Part shown: positions 44,109 through 52,806 of the stretch, piece after piece
Layout: each line of letters begins with the position of its first letter
Numbering within the stretch: position 1 is the stretch's first letter
Assembly: GCA_029261925.1 (NCBI GenBank)
Contig: JAJDAJ010000077.1
Location: forward strand, 1 to 64,000
Direction of reading: 5' to 3'
Length of the DNA stretch: 64,000 nt
From: Deltaproteobacteria bacterium
GTDB lineage: Bacteria > Myxococcota_A > UBA9160 > SZUA-336
The notes under the pieces: model-generated
The model's database searches: none
What the model saw: only the letters and a program-made list of their open reading frames with translations
What the model was told of the DNA's origin: nothing
Made by a program: the position numbers and the translations under genes

Positions 44109-45278
44109 TCAAAGCGAGCCCGGCACGTCGAGGCCGTACAGATCGCGCGCGTTGTCGTGGAGCATCTTCTTGACCTCGACCTTGGAGATGCCCCGGAACT
44201 GCCGGTCGATGGTCACGCGCGAGTTGGGCCAGTCCGTCCCGGTGTGCGGGTAGTCGGTCGACCACATGATGTGGTCGATGTTCAGCCGGTCGCGCAGCTG
44301 CAGGCCCACGGTGTCGATCATGAAGGTCGCCCAGAAGTGCCGGTGGAAGATCTCGCTGGGCATGTCGCTCATCTGGTTCACGGCGTCGGTGAACCAGCGG
44401 TAGCGCAGGTACATGTCGTCGGTCTGCTCGAGCATGGTCGGGATCCAGCCGACGTTGGCCTCGACCAGCACGATCCGCAGCTGACGGTACTTCTCCCAGA
44501 GGCCCGAGAAGATCAGGTCTGCCGCCACCGGGAGCGTGTTCGCCCCGGCCTTGGTGCCGCCGACCGTGCCCAGGAAGCGCAGCTCGGTCATGTCGATCGG
44601 CTTGCCCCCGCCCGGGTTGCGGATGAAGCTGCCGATGTGGACGTGCAGCGGGAGCTTCGCCTCCTGCGCGAGGCCGAAGAAGGGCTCGTCGGAGGGCTGC
44701 ACGTCGTAGTCACCGCTGGGCATGCGCGAGATGATCGCGCCGCGCAGGTCGTTCTTGGCCAGCCACTCGAGCTCCTCGACCGCGTCGTCGAGCCCCGTGG
44801 TCGGGATGATGCCCAGGCCCACCAGGCGGCCGCCGGAGTCGCGGCAGAACTCGCTCATCCACTCGTTGTAGGCGCGCACGCAGAAGCGCTGCAGGTCGCG
44901 GTCGTCGCTGTAGGTCTTGGCGCCCGTCAGCGTCACGCTCGGATAGAGGACCTGGGTGTGGATCCGGTCGATGTCCATGTCCTTGAGGCGGGCCACCGGC
45001 TCGTACATGCCCGGACGGATGGAGTCGTAGGTGTGTCCGGCGGGCTTGAAGTCGAGGTAGCTCAGCCCGGCACAGGCGGTCAGGCCCACGGGCTGCTTCG
45101 CCACGCCGTCGTCGAACAGCCAGATGTCGCCGTGCTCGGTCCGTTCGACGCGTGGGGCTCGGTCCCTGAGCTTCGCGGGCGCGCGCGACTGCCAGAGGTC
45201 GGGCGGCTCCTGCACGTGGGCGTCGGCGTCGATGATCGGGTAGTCGATCTCGCGGAAGTCGGAGAACAGATCGCTCAT
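44109..45278 (-). CDS. Amidohydrolase family protein (PF04909)
   Basis: 389 residues of the ACMSD-like TIM-barrel group. IIDADAHVQEPPDLW carries the strand-1 motif, HVHIGSFIRNPGG a metal His, and MWSTDYPHTGTDWPNS the catalytic Asp. The ATG at 45278 follows AGGAG; a longer frame to 45353 is low-complexity. Its presence between acyl-CoA ligase and MFS genes points to a ring-cleavage or decarboxylation/hydrolysis step. Confidence 0.9.
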   Translation of the reverse strand: MSDLFSDFREIDYPIIDADAHVQEPPDLWQSRAPAKLRDRAPRVERTEHGDIWLFDDGVAKQPVGLTACAGLSYLDFKPAGHTYDSIRPGMYEPVARLKDMDIDRIHTQVLYPSVTLTGAKTYSDDRDLQRFCVRAYNEWMSEFCRDSGGRLVGLGIIPTTGLDDAVEELEWLAKNDLRGAIISRMPSGDYDVQPSDEPFFGLAQEAKLPLHVHIGSFIRNPGGGKPIDMTELRFLGTVGGTKAGANTLPVAADLIFSGLWEKYRQLRIVLVEANVGWIPTMLEQTDDMYLRYRWFTDAVNQMSDMPSEIFHRHFWATFMIDTVGLQLRDRLNIDHIMWSTDYPHTGTDWPNSRVTIDRQFRGISKVEVKKMLHDNARDLYGLDVPGSL

Positions 45279-45394
45279 GGCGAGCTCCTTTTCGGGGTGG
45301 TCTCCCGGCGGGCGGGCCCGTCCGCACGGGCTGGCGGCGGCCCCTTCGAGCATATCACGCGCTACAGGAGCGTTTCGGCGGCGTCCCGCAAAGC

Positions 45395-46675
45395 TCAGGC
45401 GGCCGCGGCCGCCTCCAGGTCCGCGGGCAAGCTGCGCGCGGCGAGCAGCGCGTGCACGATGCCCCAGCCGCCGAGCAGGGCGGTCGCCAGCAGGGACCAG
45501 CGAATCGCCGCCTCCCCGAGCCGGGCCGCCAGCAGGTCATTGAGCACGCCCACCGCGAGCGGGCCCACGCCCAGACCGATCAGGCTGATGCTCAGCAGGA
45601 TCAGCGCCGACGCCTGGGCGCGCATGCGCAGCGGTGCCAGGCTCTGCGTGAGCGAGTAGCAGGTCCCCACGAAGAAGAGCAGCCCCACGATCGCCACGGC
45701 GTACGCCACCAGCCCCGGGGCGACGTCGGGCCAGAGCAGGAAGAAGGCCATCAGCGGCACGGCCACGGCCCCGCCCAGGCCGGGCACCCAGATGCGCCAG
45801 CGCGGGTCGCGCCGGCCCAGCCGGTCGGAGAGCCAGCCGCCCAGGAAGGTGCCGGCCGCGCCGCCCACGCCCTGGACCAGACCCATCCAGAACCCGGCCT
45901 CGCCCAGTCCCATCCCGTGCAGGCGGATCAGGAAGGTCGGCCCCCAGACGCTCAGGCCGTAGTTCGCGAACGAGAACAGCGACGCCACCATGCAGATGTG
46001 CCGGAACGAGCGCTGCGCCAGCATGTGCCCGGCGACCTCGCGCAGCGGCGGCAGGGCGTCGGGCGCGGCCCGGCCCTCCGAGAGGCCGCGCGCGGGCTCG
46101 CGCACCGTGACGCGCACCAGCAGCGCCACCGCCAGGCCCGGCAGACCGACGATCATGAACGCCGCGCGCCAGCCCACGCTCTGGCCGAGCCAGCCGCCGA
46201 GCCAGAGCCCCAGCATGATCCCCACGTTGGCGCCCATGTTGTAGATCGACAGCGCGGTCGCGCGGCGCGCAGGCGGGAAGTAGTCCGAGATCAGGGAGTG
46301 CGCCGACGGGCTGGCCGCCGCCTCGCCCACGCCCACGCCGATGCGCGCGGCGGCCAGGAAGGCGTAGGACCGCGCGAGGCCGGAGACGGCCGTCATCAGA
46401 CTCCACACGGCCACGCCGGCCGCGATCACGCTGCGGCGCACGCTGGCGTCGGCCAGGCGCGCGATCGGGACGCCCGCGAACGCGTAGAAGAGCGCGAAGG
46501 CCGGGCCGGTCAGGAAGCCCATGGCCGTGTCCGAGACGCCCAGGTCGCGCTTGATCGGCTCCAGCAGGATCGCCAGGATCTGGCGGTCCACGAAGTTGAA
46601 GACGTACACGACCACCAGCACGCCCAGCACGTAGTGCGCGTAGGCGCGGCTCGGTGCACCGCCGGGGGCACTCAT
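45395..46675 (-). CDS. MFS transporter, spinster-like subgroup
   Basis: 426 residues with 12 predicted helices. VVVYVFNFVDRQILAILLEPIK and GVPIARLADASVRRSVI match the spinster-like MFS carriers; a cytoplasmic-loop motif SDRLGRRDPRWR starts the second half. It is a paralogue of the carrier at 26334. It lies 18 nt after the LLM monooxygenase gene, so it probably imports that pathway's substrate. Confidence 0.92.
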   Translation of the reverse strand: MSAPGGAPSRAYAHYVLGVLVVVYVFNFVDRQILAILLEPIKRDLGVSDTAMGFLTGPAFALFYAFAGVPIARLADASVRRSVIAAGVAVWSLMTAVSGLARSYAFLAAARIGVGVGEAAASPSAHSLISDYFPPARRATALSIYNMGANVGIMLGLWLGGWLGQSVGWRAAFMIVGLPGLAVALLVRVTVREPARGLSEGRAAPDALPPLREVAGHMLAQRSFRHICMVASLFSFANYGLSVWGPTFLIRLHGMGLGEAGFWMGLVQGVGGAAGTFLGGWLSDRLGRRDPRWRIWVPGLGGAVAVPLMAFFLLWPDVAPGLVAYAVAIVGLLFFVGTCYSLTQSLAPLRMRAQASALILLSISLIGLGVGPLAVGVLNDLLAARLGEAAIRWSLLATALLGGWGIVHALLAARSLPADLEAAAAA

Positions 46676-46693
46676 CCGGTCAGCGGGGCGGGC

Positions 46694-47839
46694 CTATGCG
46701 CCGCTGCGGAACTTCGGCAGCACGTGCTCCCCGATCAGCCGGATCGACTCCAGCGTCAGGTCGTGGTCCGCCTGTGTGCGGTGGAAGCCGATCACGGGCA
46801 CGTGCACGAGCTGGTCGAGACCGATCTCCTCGAAGCGCTTCATGGTGCGGAGCACCTGCTCGGGCTCGCCGATGCACAGCCCGTTCTCGAGGCAGAACTC
46901 CGGCGTGATGTCGCCGAGCGCCATCGGGCTGGCCACGGTGGGGTCTTCCTTCTTGCGCTCGTTGATGATCTCGCGCAGCCGGCTCTGCGGGATCGGCTGG
47001 GGCTCGTCGGCCAGGCGCTGCGCGTTGGCCGGGATCGTGTCGAAGTACACCCCGAAGTGCGCCGACACGTCGGGCCCGTGCTCGGCGTAGAACTCGCGGC
47101 CGACCGCGCCGTCGGGCGTGCACAGCGCCGGGCAGATGGTCATGATCTTGTCGTTGACGAACGCGCCGACGGGCTCGGCGTTCTTGATGGTCTTCTTGTA
47201 GATCTTGACCAGCGGCTCGAGCGCGGACGGATTGCCGAAGCTGAACATGGCCACGCCCAGGCCGAGCTGTGCCGCGCGCTCCACCGTGGGCGGATTGGTC
47301 GCGGTCACCCAGAGCGGCGGGTGCGGCTTCTGGACGGGCTTGGGCAGGATCGTGCGCTCGGGAACCGAGAAGAACTTGCCGTCCCAGGAGAAGAGGTCCT
47401 GCGTCCACATCTTCGGGATGGCGCGGATCGACTCCTCCCACATCTCGCGCGTCTGGTCGTTGCGCAGGCCGAAGGTCGCGACCTCGGTCGAGCCGCTGCC
47501 GCGCCCGGTGCCGAGCTCGATGCGGCCGCCGGTCAGGATGTCGATCGTGGCGATCTGCTCCGCCACGCGCACCGGGTGATTGATCGGCGGGCAGAGGTTG
47601 AAGATCCCCGTGATCAGCCGGATGCGCTCGGTCCGCATGCCGACCGCCAGGCACATCAGGTGCGAGGAGGAGCTGTGCGAGTACTCCTCGAGGCAGTGGT
47701 GCTCCGGCGCCCAGAAGGTGTCGAAGCCGGCCCGGTCCGCGGCCACGCCGATCTCGACGTCCCAGCGGATGCGCCGCGGCTCCGTCTCCTCGCGGGGCTT
47801 GGGCCCGGCCTGCGCGCCCTGAAAGACTCCGATCTCCAT
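46694..47839 (-). CDS. LLM-class flavin-dependent oxidoreductase (luciferase-like monooxygenase)
   Basis: 381 residues of the luciferase-like TIM-barrel family: RADRAGFDTFWAPEHHCLEEY-type strand (positions about 33-52), HPVRVAEQIATIDILTGGR, and GTGRGSGSTEVATF. Such FMNH2- or F420-dependent enzymes oxygenate aldehydes, ketones or sulfonates and need a separate flavin reductase, not found nearby. AGGAGC precedes the ATG. It is 31 nt after the enoyl-CoA hydratase gene. Confidence 0.92.
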   Translation of the reverse strand: MEIGVFQGAQAGPKPREETEPRRIRWDVEIGVAADRAGFDTFWAPEHHCLEEYSHSSSSHLMCLAVGMRTERIRLITGIFNLCPPINHPVRVAEQIATIDILTGGRIELGTGRGSGSTEVATFGLRNDQTREMWEESIRAIPKMWTQDLFSWDGKFFSVPERTILPKPVQKPHPPLWVTATNPPTVERAAQLGLGVAMFSFGNPSALEPLVKIYKKTIKNAEPVGAFVNDKIMTICPALCTPDGAVGREFYAEHGPDVSAHFGVYFDTIPANAQRLADEPQPIPQSRLREIINERKKEDPTVASPMALGDITPEFCLENGLCIGEPEQVLRTMKRFEEIGLDQLVHVPVIGFHRTQADHDLTLESIRLIGEHVLPKFRSGA

Positions 47840-47870
47840 CTCTGCTCCTTGCTGTTGCAGGGTGCGCCGC

Positions 47871-48662
47871 TCAGCGGCTCCCCTTCCGGTCGCTGCCCTG
47901 CCCCGTCATGCTCGCGAAGCTGCTCGCCTGATGATAGATGGCGTGGTAGCCGGCGCCGCCCAGGGCGGCCTCGCGCGCGCCCGCACTCTCGGCCCAGGCG
48001 TTGGCAGCCTGCTTGCTCACCGCCAGCAGGCGCGGGTCCACCTCGGCGATGTGCGCCGCCGTGGCGTCCACGGCGGCCTCGAGCTCGTCGTCCGGCAGGA
48101 CGTGGTTGGCCATGCCCAGGGCGACCGCCTCGTCGCCGTCGACCAGGCGGCCGGTGAACAGCAGCTCCTTGGTCCGCGCCAGCCCGATGCGCAGCGGCCA
48201 GAAGGCCAGCGTGGGCGGCAGCGCGAACTCGCGCGCCTCGGGCATCCCGAAGCGCGCGCTCTGGCCGCAGTACACCAGATCGCAGCAGGCGACCAGCTCG
48301 TTCGCGGTCCCGATGCAGTGCCCGTGCACCTGCGCGATCAGCGGCTTGGGAGCCGACCAGAGCGCGAGCCAGCGGTCGACGCGGGCGCGGTTGTGGACCA
48401 TGTCGCCCGGGGCGTCGTCGATCGCGGCGCGCTGCGCGCCCTCGGGCGCCGGCCGCGTGGGCTTCAGGTCGGCGCCCGCGCAGAAGGACTTGCCGGCGCC
48501 GGCGAGGACGATCACGCGCGTGTCGTCGTCGTGCACCGCGGCGTCGATGCACCCGAACAGGTCCGCCTCCAGCTGCGCGTCCATGGCGTTGCGCTTCTCG
48601 GGGCGGTTCAGGGTGATGCGGCGCACCCTGCCCTGCTGCCTCTCGCTGATGAACTCCGGCAC
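47871..48662 (-). CDS. Enoyl-CoA hydratase/isomerase family protein
   Basis: 263 residues of the crotonase fold. RRITLNRPEKRNAMDAQL, VIVLAGAGKSFCAGADLK (oxyanion hole), and AQVHGHCIGTANELVACCDL are family signatures. It starts with GTG at 48662, and a TATAGT hexamer ends 9 nt upstream, so the mRNA is probably leaderless. It is the first gene of an eight-gene minus-strand run to 40227. One of the two usual catalytic Glu residues is not obvious in PEAREFALPP, so the reaction may differ from hydration. Confidence 0.9.
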   Translation of the reverse strand: MPEFISERQQGRVRRITLNRPEKRNAMDAQLEADLFGCIDAAVHDDDTRVIVLAGAGKSFCAGADLKPTRPAPEGAQRAAIDDAPGDMVHNRARVDRWLALWSAPKPLIAQVHGHCIGTANELVACCDLVYCGQSARFGMPEAREFALPPTLAFWPLRIGLARTKELLFTGRLVDGDEAVALGMANHVLPDDELEAAVDATAAHIAEVDPRLLAVSKQAANAWAESAGAREAALGGAGYHAIYHQASSFASMTGQGSDRKGSR

Positions 48663-48671
48663 TGACGGGGG

Positions 48672-48679
48672 ACTATACT
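48672..48679. promoter_or_regulatory. Shared symmetric -10 between enoyl-CoA hydratase and Rieske genes
   Basis: The octamer ACTATACT gives TATACT on the plus strand (48674-48679) and TATAGT on the minus strand (48677-48672), in a 55-nt divergent gap. Confidence 0.5.
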
Positions 48680-48717
48680 GGCCCGCCGATCTTCCCGGGT
48701 AGCGGGCGGGAGCCTGG

Positions 48718-50052
48718 ATGCGTGTCGAGTCAGGGACGGCTGCGCCTGACCGGGCCGGTGTGACCGGAGCTGGCCACGTGCCGTCGATCGAGCCGGCGCG
48801 CGTCGCACGCGGCGGCCGCGTCCCCGCGGATCGCTACCGGGCCGACGCGTTCCGCGAGCTCGAGGCGCAGCGCCTGTGGCCGCGCGTCTGGCAGCTGGTC
48901 GGTCGCGAGGCGCAGGTCGCCGAGCCCGGCGACTGGCTGACCCACGACGTCGGGCCTTTGTCGATGCTCGTCGTGCGCCAGCGCTCGGGAGAGCTGCGCG
49001 CGTTCCACAACGCCTGCCCGCACCGCGGCAACCGGCTCGCGGACGGCTGCGGCAGCACGCGGCAGATCGTCTGCGGCTTCCACCGCTGGGCCTTCGATCT
49101 CGACGGCCGCCTGCTCTCGGCCCCCGAGCGCGAGGACTTCCCGCCGTTCGAGGACGCGGCGCTGGGGCTGGTCCCCGTCGCGGTCGACACCTGGGGCGGG
49201 TTCGTCTTCGCCTGTGCGGATCGCGAGGCGCCGCCGCTCCGGAGCTGGCTCGCGGGCATCGACGCCGAGCTCGCCCCGTACCGCTTCGAGGACATGGCCT
49301 GCTTCCTGCGCCGGCGCCTGCACCTGCCCGCGAACTGGAAGACCTGCCTGGACGCCTTCCAGGAGGTCTACCACGTGCGCGGCGTGCACCCGCAGCTGCT
49401 GCCGGGACTGAAGACCGCCGACTCGACGTTTGCCTTCTGGGGGCCGCACAGCCTGATGGTCAACCCGAACGGCGACCCGGCGCTGCGCGGTCGCGGCGGC
49501 CCGGAGGATCCCGAGGTGCTGGCCGGCCACGCGCGCGCGCGGGCCCGCGCGGGGGGACTCGACGTCTCGCAGCTCGACGAGCGACGCGTCACCGCGAACT
49601 ACCAGTACCACCTCTTCCCGAACGTGAGCTTCAACACGCACGCGACGGGCTGCCAGCTCTTCCGCTTCCTGCCCCACCCGACGCAGACGCAAGCCTGTGT
49701 CCTCGAGGTCTGGTTCATGGAGCGGCACGGGACCGACGCGCCGCCCCCCGGAGAGGCCGGCACGCTCGAGATCGACCTGCAGGGCACCCGCTTCAGCGCG
49801 AGCCTGGCGGACGTCGTGCCACCCCCGGGCGCGCGCAGCTTCGGCCAGGATCTCGTGGAGACGTACGCGCTCGCCCTCGATCAGGACTTCGCGCGCATCC
49901 CGGAGATCCAGCGCGGTCTGCGCTCGCCCGCCGTGCACGAGCTGCTGCTCTCGTCGCAGGAGCAGCGGATCCTGCACTGGAACCTGGTGCTCGACGGACT
50001 GCTCGCGGGTCTCGACCTGGATCCGGCCCTGCGCGCGCGCTGCGCCGACTGA
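48718..50052 (+). CDS. Rieske non-heme iron oxygenase, alpha subunit
   Basis: 444 residues. Rieske ligands Cys100, His102, Cys119 and His122 (CPHRGN ... CGFHRW). The catalytic segment CLDAFQEVYHVRGVHPQ provides the iron-binding histidines. It has an extra N-terminal stretch of about 35 residues compared with the gene at 34199. GGAG is 6 nt before the ATG. It converges on the acyl-CoA dehydrogenase gene. Electron-transfer partners are not encoded nearby. Confidence 0.93.
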   Translation: MRVESGTAAPDRAGVTGAGHVPSIEPARVARGGRVPADRYRADAFRELEAQRLWPRVWQLVGREAQVAEPGDWLTHDVGPLSMLVVRQRSGELRAFHNACPHRGNRLADGCGSTRQIVCGFHRWAFDLDGRLLSAPEREDFPPFEDAALGLVPVAVDTWGGFVFACADREAPPLRSWLAGIDAELAPYRFEDMACFLRRRLHLPANWKTCLDAFQEVYHVRGVHPQLLPGLKTADSTFAFWGPHSLMVNPNGDPALRGRGGPEDPEVLAGHARARARAGGLDVSQLDERRVTANYQYHLFPNVSFNTHATGCQLFRFLPHPTQTQACVLEVWFMERHGTDAPPPGEAGTLEIDLQGTRFSASLADVVPPPGARSFGQDLVETYALALDQDFARIPEIQRGLRSPAVHELLLSSQEQRILHWNLVLDGLLAGLDLDPALRARCAD

Positions 50053-50065
50053 GCTCCCTCAGCTC
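50051..50065. terminator. Short hairpin between Rieske and acyl-CoA dehydrogenase genes
   Basis: GAGCT, loop CCCTC, AGCTC: a 5-bp stem spanning both convergent stop codons. Confidence 0.35.
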
Positions 50066-51279
50066 CGGCGCCGCAGGTCGCGCGGCATGCCCAGCACCCG
50101 CTCGCCGATGATGTTGCGCTGGATGTTCGACGAGCCAGCGGCGATCGCGCCCGCGTGCGACATCAGGTACTGCAGCGTCCAGGCGCCGGGCCGGCGCGGG
50201 TCGCGCGGCAGGCGCCGGCCGAGTCCCTCGACCGGGGGCTGCAGGAGCGCCTCGTCGGCGGCCAGCAGGTCGTACCCGAGCTCCGCCAGGCGCTTGGACA
50301 GCTCGGTGCCGTAGAGCTTGCTCATCAGCGTCACGGCCTGCGCGCTCTCGGGCGCTCCGCGCGCCACGGCGGTGAGCTGGCGGTTCGCGGACCAGCGCTG
50401 TGCGGCCACGTAGCCCTCGAGCTCTGCCAGGCGCTGGCGAATCTGCGCGCTCTCGATCGCGGGCCGCCCTTCGATGCGCGTGCGCCGGGCCAGCTCCACC
50501 AGGTCGTCGAGCACGTTCTGGAGCTGGCGCGGATCTCCGAGCATGTTGCGCTCGTACTTGAGCGTGGTCCGGGAAACCTGCCAGCCCTCGCCGCGCTCGC
50601 CGACCTGGTAGCGCACGGGCGTGCGCGCCCCGTCGAGGAAGACCTCGTTGAAGTCCGCGTCACCGGTCAGCTGCCGCAGTGGACGGACCTCGATCCCGGG
50701 CTGGCGCATCGGCACCAGCAGGTAGGTGATTCCGCCGTGGCGCGGCTCGTCGGGCTCGGTGCGGAACAGGCCGAACATCCAGTCGGCGACGTGCGCGCTC
50801 GAGGTCCAGATCTTGTGACCCGTGATCACCCACTCGTCGCCGTCGAGCTCGGCGCGGCTGCTGAGCGACGCCAGGTCGCTGCCCGAGCCCGGCTCGCTGT
50901 AGCCCTGACACCAGCGAATGTCGCCGTGCAGCGTGGCGTCGATGAACTCCTCGCGCTGGGCCTCGGTGCCGCGCTCGAGAAGCGTGGGCACCAGCATCCC
51001 TGGCCCGCCGCCCGAGATCCCCATCGGCGCGCCCGCCGCGTTGAACTCGTCGCGCAGCACGTCCTCGACCACGGGATCGAAGGGCTGCTCCGCGCCGCCG
51101 TAGCGCCGGGGCACGTGGCGGTAGATGTAGGCTCGCTCGACCGCCAGGCGCCGGAAGCGCGCCTCGTGCTCCGGAGTGGGCACGCCCTGGCCGCCGCGGG
51201 CCGCCGTCCAGTGCTCCGCGAGGAAGGCACGCACCTCCAGCCGGAATCGCTCGTGCTGCTCGCCATGGGTCAGGTCCAT
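50059..51279 (-). CDS. Acyl-CoA dehydrogenase
   Basis: 406 residues with the three ACAD domains: N-terminal helices, a beta domain with CQGYSEPGSGSDLASL and DEWVITGHKIWTSSA (FAD and substrate contacts), and a C-terminal helical domain with QYLMSHAGAIAAGSSNIQRNIIGERVLG. The ATG at 51279 gives the normal N-terminus (MDLTHGEQHERFRLEVR). It oxidises acyl-CoA to the trans-2-enoyl-CoA and passes electrons to ETF. It is divergent from an acyl-CoA ligase gene, which would supply its substrate. Confidence 0.95.
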   Translation of the reverse strand: MDLTHGEQHERFRLEVRAFLAEHWTAARGGQGVPTPEHEARFRRLAVERAYIYRHVPRRYGGAEQPFDPVVEDVLRDEFNAAGAPMGISGGGPGMLVPTLLERGTEAQREEFIDATLHGDIRWCQGYSEPGSGSDLASLSSRAELDGDEWVITGHKIWTSSAHVADWMFGLFRTEPDEPRHGGITYLLVPMRQPGIEVRPLRQLTGDADFNEVFLDGARTPVRYQVGERGEGWQVSRTTLKYERNMLGDPRQLQNVLDDLVELARRTRIEGRPAIESAQIRQRLAELEGYVAAQRWSANRQLTAVARGAPESAQAVTLMSKLYGTELSKRLAELGYDLLAADEALLQPPVEGLGRRLPRDPRRPGAWTLQYLMSHAGAIAAGSSNIQRNIIGERVLGMPRDLRRRS

Positions 51280-51306
51280 CGATCCGCCTTCGTGCCGCGT
51301 TGATGG

Positions 51307-51313
51307 CAGAATA
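51307..51313. promoter_or_regulatory. Shared -10-like element between acyl-CoA dehydrogenase and ligase genes
   Basis: CAGAAT (plus, 51307-51312) overlaps TATTCT (minus, 51313-51308) in a 41-nt divergent gap. The plus hexamer ends 8 nt before the ligase ATG. Confidence 0.4.
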
Positions 51314-51320
51314 CCGCGCC

Positions 51321-52787
51321 ATGAGCGCAATCTCCTACGGACGGCGCGTCACGGAGCTGGCCGCCGAGCAGCCCGACGCCCCGGCCTTCGTCTTCGAGGA
51401 CCAGGTGCTGACCCGCGGCGAGCTGGAGCGCGACGCCAACCGGCGGGCGCGCGAGTTCGAGCGACGCGGGGTCGGGCCCGGCGCCCTGGTGACCCTGAAC
51501 CTGCCCAATGGCCTGGACTGGCTGAAGAGCTGCCTGGCGACCTGGAAGCTGGGTGCGGTGCCCAACCCGCTCTCGTCGCGCCTGCCGGCGCGCGAGCGCG
51601 ACGCGATCATCGACCGGGCGGACCCCGCGCTGATCGTGGGCCTCGACGCCGACGAGGCGCGCGGCCGGCCGTACCTGCCGGCCGGCTTCGAGCCGGACGC
51701 CTCGCTCTCCGCCGACCCGCTGCCCGACGTGACGCCCCCGCACGAGCGCGCGCTGGCCTCGGGCGGCAGCACGGGGCTGCCCAAGCTGATCCTGCCGCGG
51801 AACCCGGGCGCCTACGACCCCGAGGCACCCTCGCACCTGTTCAAGGCGCGCCGGGCCGTGGTCGTGCCCGGCCCGCTGTACCACGCCGTGCCGTTCAGCG
51901 CCTCGTGGCAGGGCCTGTTCGGCGGCGCCAAGGTCGTGCTCATGCGGCGCTTCGACGCCTCGGAGTGCCTGGCGCTGATCGAGAAGCACCGCGCCGACCG
52001 CATCCACTTCGTGCCGACCATGATGCAGCGCATCTGGAAGCTGCCCGAGGCCGAGCGGAAGGGCCGCGACCTCTCGTCGCTCGAGTTCGTGATGACCGGG
52101 GGCGCGCCGTGCGCGGCCTGGCTGATGCAGGCCTGGATCGAGTGGCTCGGGCCCGACCTGATGCACGAGGCCTTCGGACCCAGCGAGCGCATCGGCGGCA
52201 CGTTCATCACCGGCCGCGAGTGGCTCGAGCATCCGGGCTCGGTGGGGCGGCCCCTGGGCGACGGCACGCTGCGCATCCTCGATCCCGAGACCCTCGAGGA
52301 GCTGCCGCCCGGGGAGATGGGCGAGATCTTCTCGCTGCCGGCCAGCGGACCGGGATCGACCTACCGCTACGTGGGCGCCACGGCCCGGCGCACCGAGGAC
52401 GGCTGGGAGTCGGTCGGCGACATGGGCTACCTCGACGAGGGCGGCTACCTGTACCTGGGCGACCGGCGCAGCGACATGATCCTGTCGGGGGGCCGCAACA
52501 TCTACCCGGCCGAGGTCGAGCACGCGCTCGACGAGCACGCGGCCGTGCGCTCGAGCTGCGTGATCGGCCTGCCCGACGACGACATGGGCAGCCGCGTGCA
52601 CGCGCTGGTCGAGCTGGCACACGACGTGGACGACGAGCAGCTGCGCGCGCACGTCGCCGAGCGCCTGGTCGGCTACAAGGTGCCGTCGAGCTTCGAGCGC
52701 GTGAGCGAGCCGCTGCGCAACGACGCCGGCAAGATGCGCCGCAGCGCCCTGCGGGCCGAGCGACTGGAGCGCGCGGGCGGGAGCTGA
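51321..52787 (+). CDS. AMP-dependent acyl-CoA synthetase/ligase
   Basis: 488 residues of the ANL superfamily. A3 P-loop ASGGSTGLPK (146-155), a variant with Gly-Gly-Ser in place of the common Gly-Thr-Thr; A7 VGDMGYLDEGGYLYLGDRR; A10 NDAGKMRRSAL with the catalytic lysine. The ATG at 51321 was chosen because the protein starts normally there; no Shine-Dalgarno site precedes it and a -10-like hexamer ends 8 nt upstream, so translation may be leaderless. Divergent from the acyl-CoA dehydrogenase gene. Confidence 0.93.
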   Translation: MSAISYGRRVTELAAEQPDAPAFVFEDQVLTRGELERDANRRAREFERRGVGPGALVTLNLPNGLDWLKSCLATWKLGAVPNPLSSRLPARERDAIIDRADPALIVGLDADEARGRPYLPAGFEPDASLSADPLPDVTPPHERALASGGSTGLPKLILPRNPGAYDPEAPSHLFKARRAVVVPGPLYHAVPFSASWQGLFGGAKVVLMRRFDASECLALIEKHRADRIHFVPTMMQRIWKLPEAERKGRDLSSLEFVMTGGAPCAAWLMQAWIEWLGPDLMHEAFGPSERIGGTFITGREWLEHPGSVGRPLGDGTLRILDPETLEELPPGEMGEIFSLPASGPGSTYRYVGATARRTEDGWESVGDMGYLDEGGYLYLGDRRSDMILSGGRNIYPAEVEHALDEHAAVRSSCVIGLPDDDMGSRVHALVELAHDVDDEQLRAHVAERLVGYKVPSSFERVSEPLRNDAGKMRRSALRAERLERAGGS

Positions 52788-52806
52788 GTCCGGCGAGCCC
52801 GCGCGC
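52769..52806. terminator. Bidirectional terminator with 10-bp GC stem
   Basis: GCGCGCGGGC (52769-52778) pairs exactly with GCCCGCGCGC (52797-52806) around an 18-nt loop holding the ligase stop codon. The far arm reaches the convergent amidohydrolase stop. Confidence 0.5.

Noticed and set aside
45452..48157. A 901-codon plus-strand frame across MFS and LLM genes
   Set aside because: Its composition mirrors the antisense of real genes, with no start signal and no domain.
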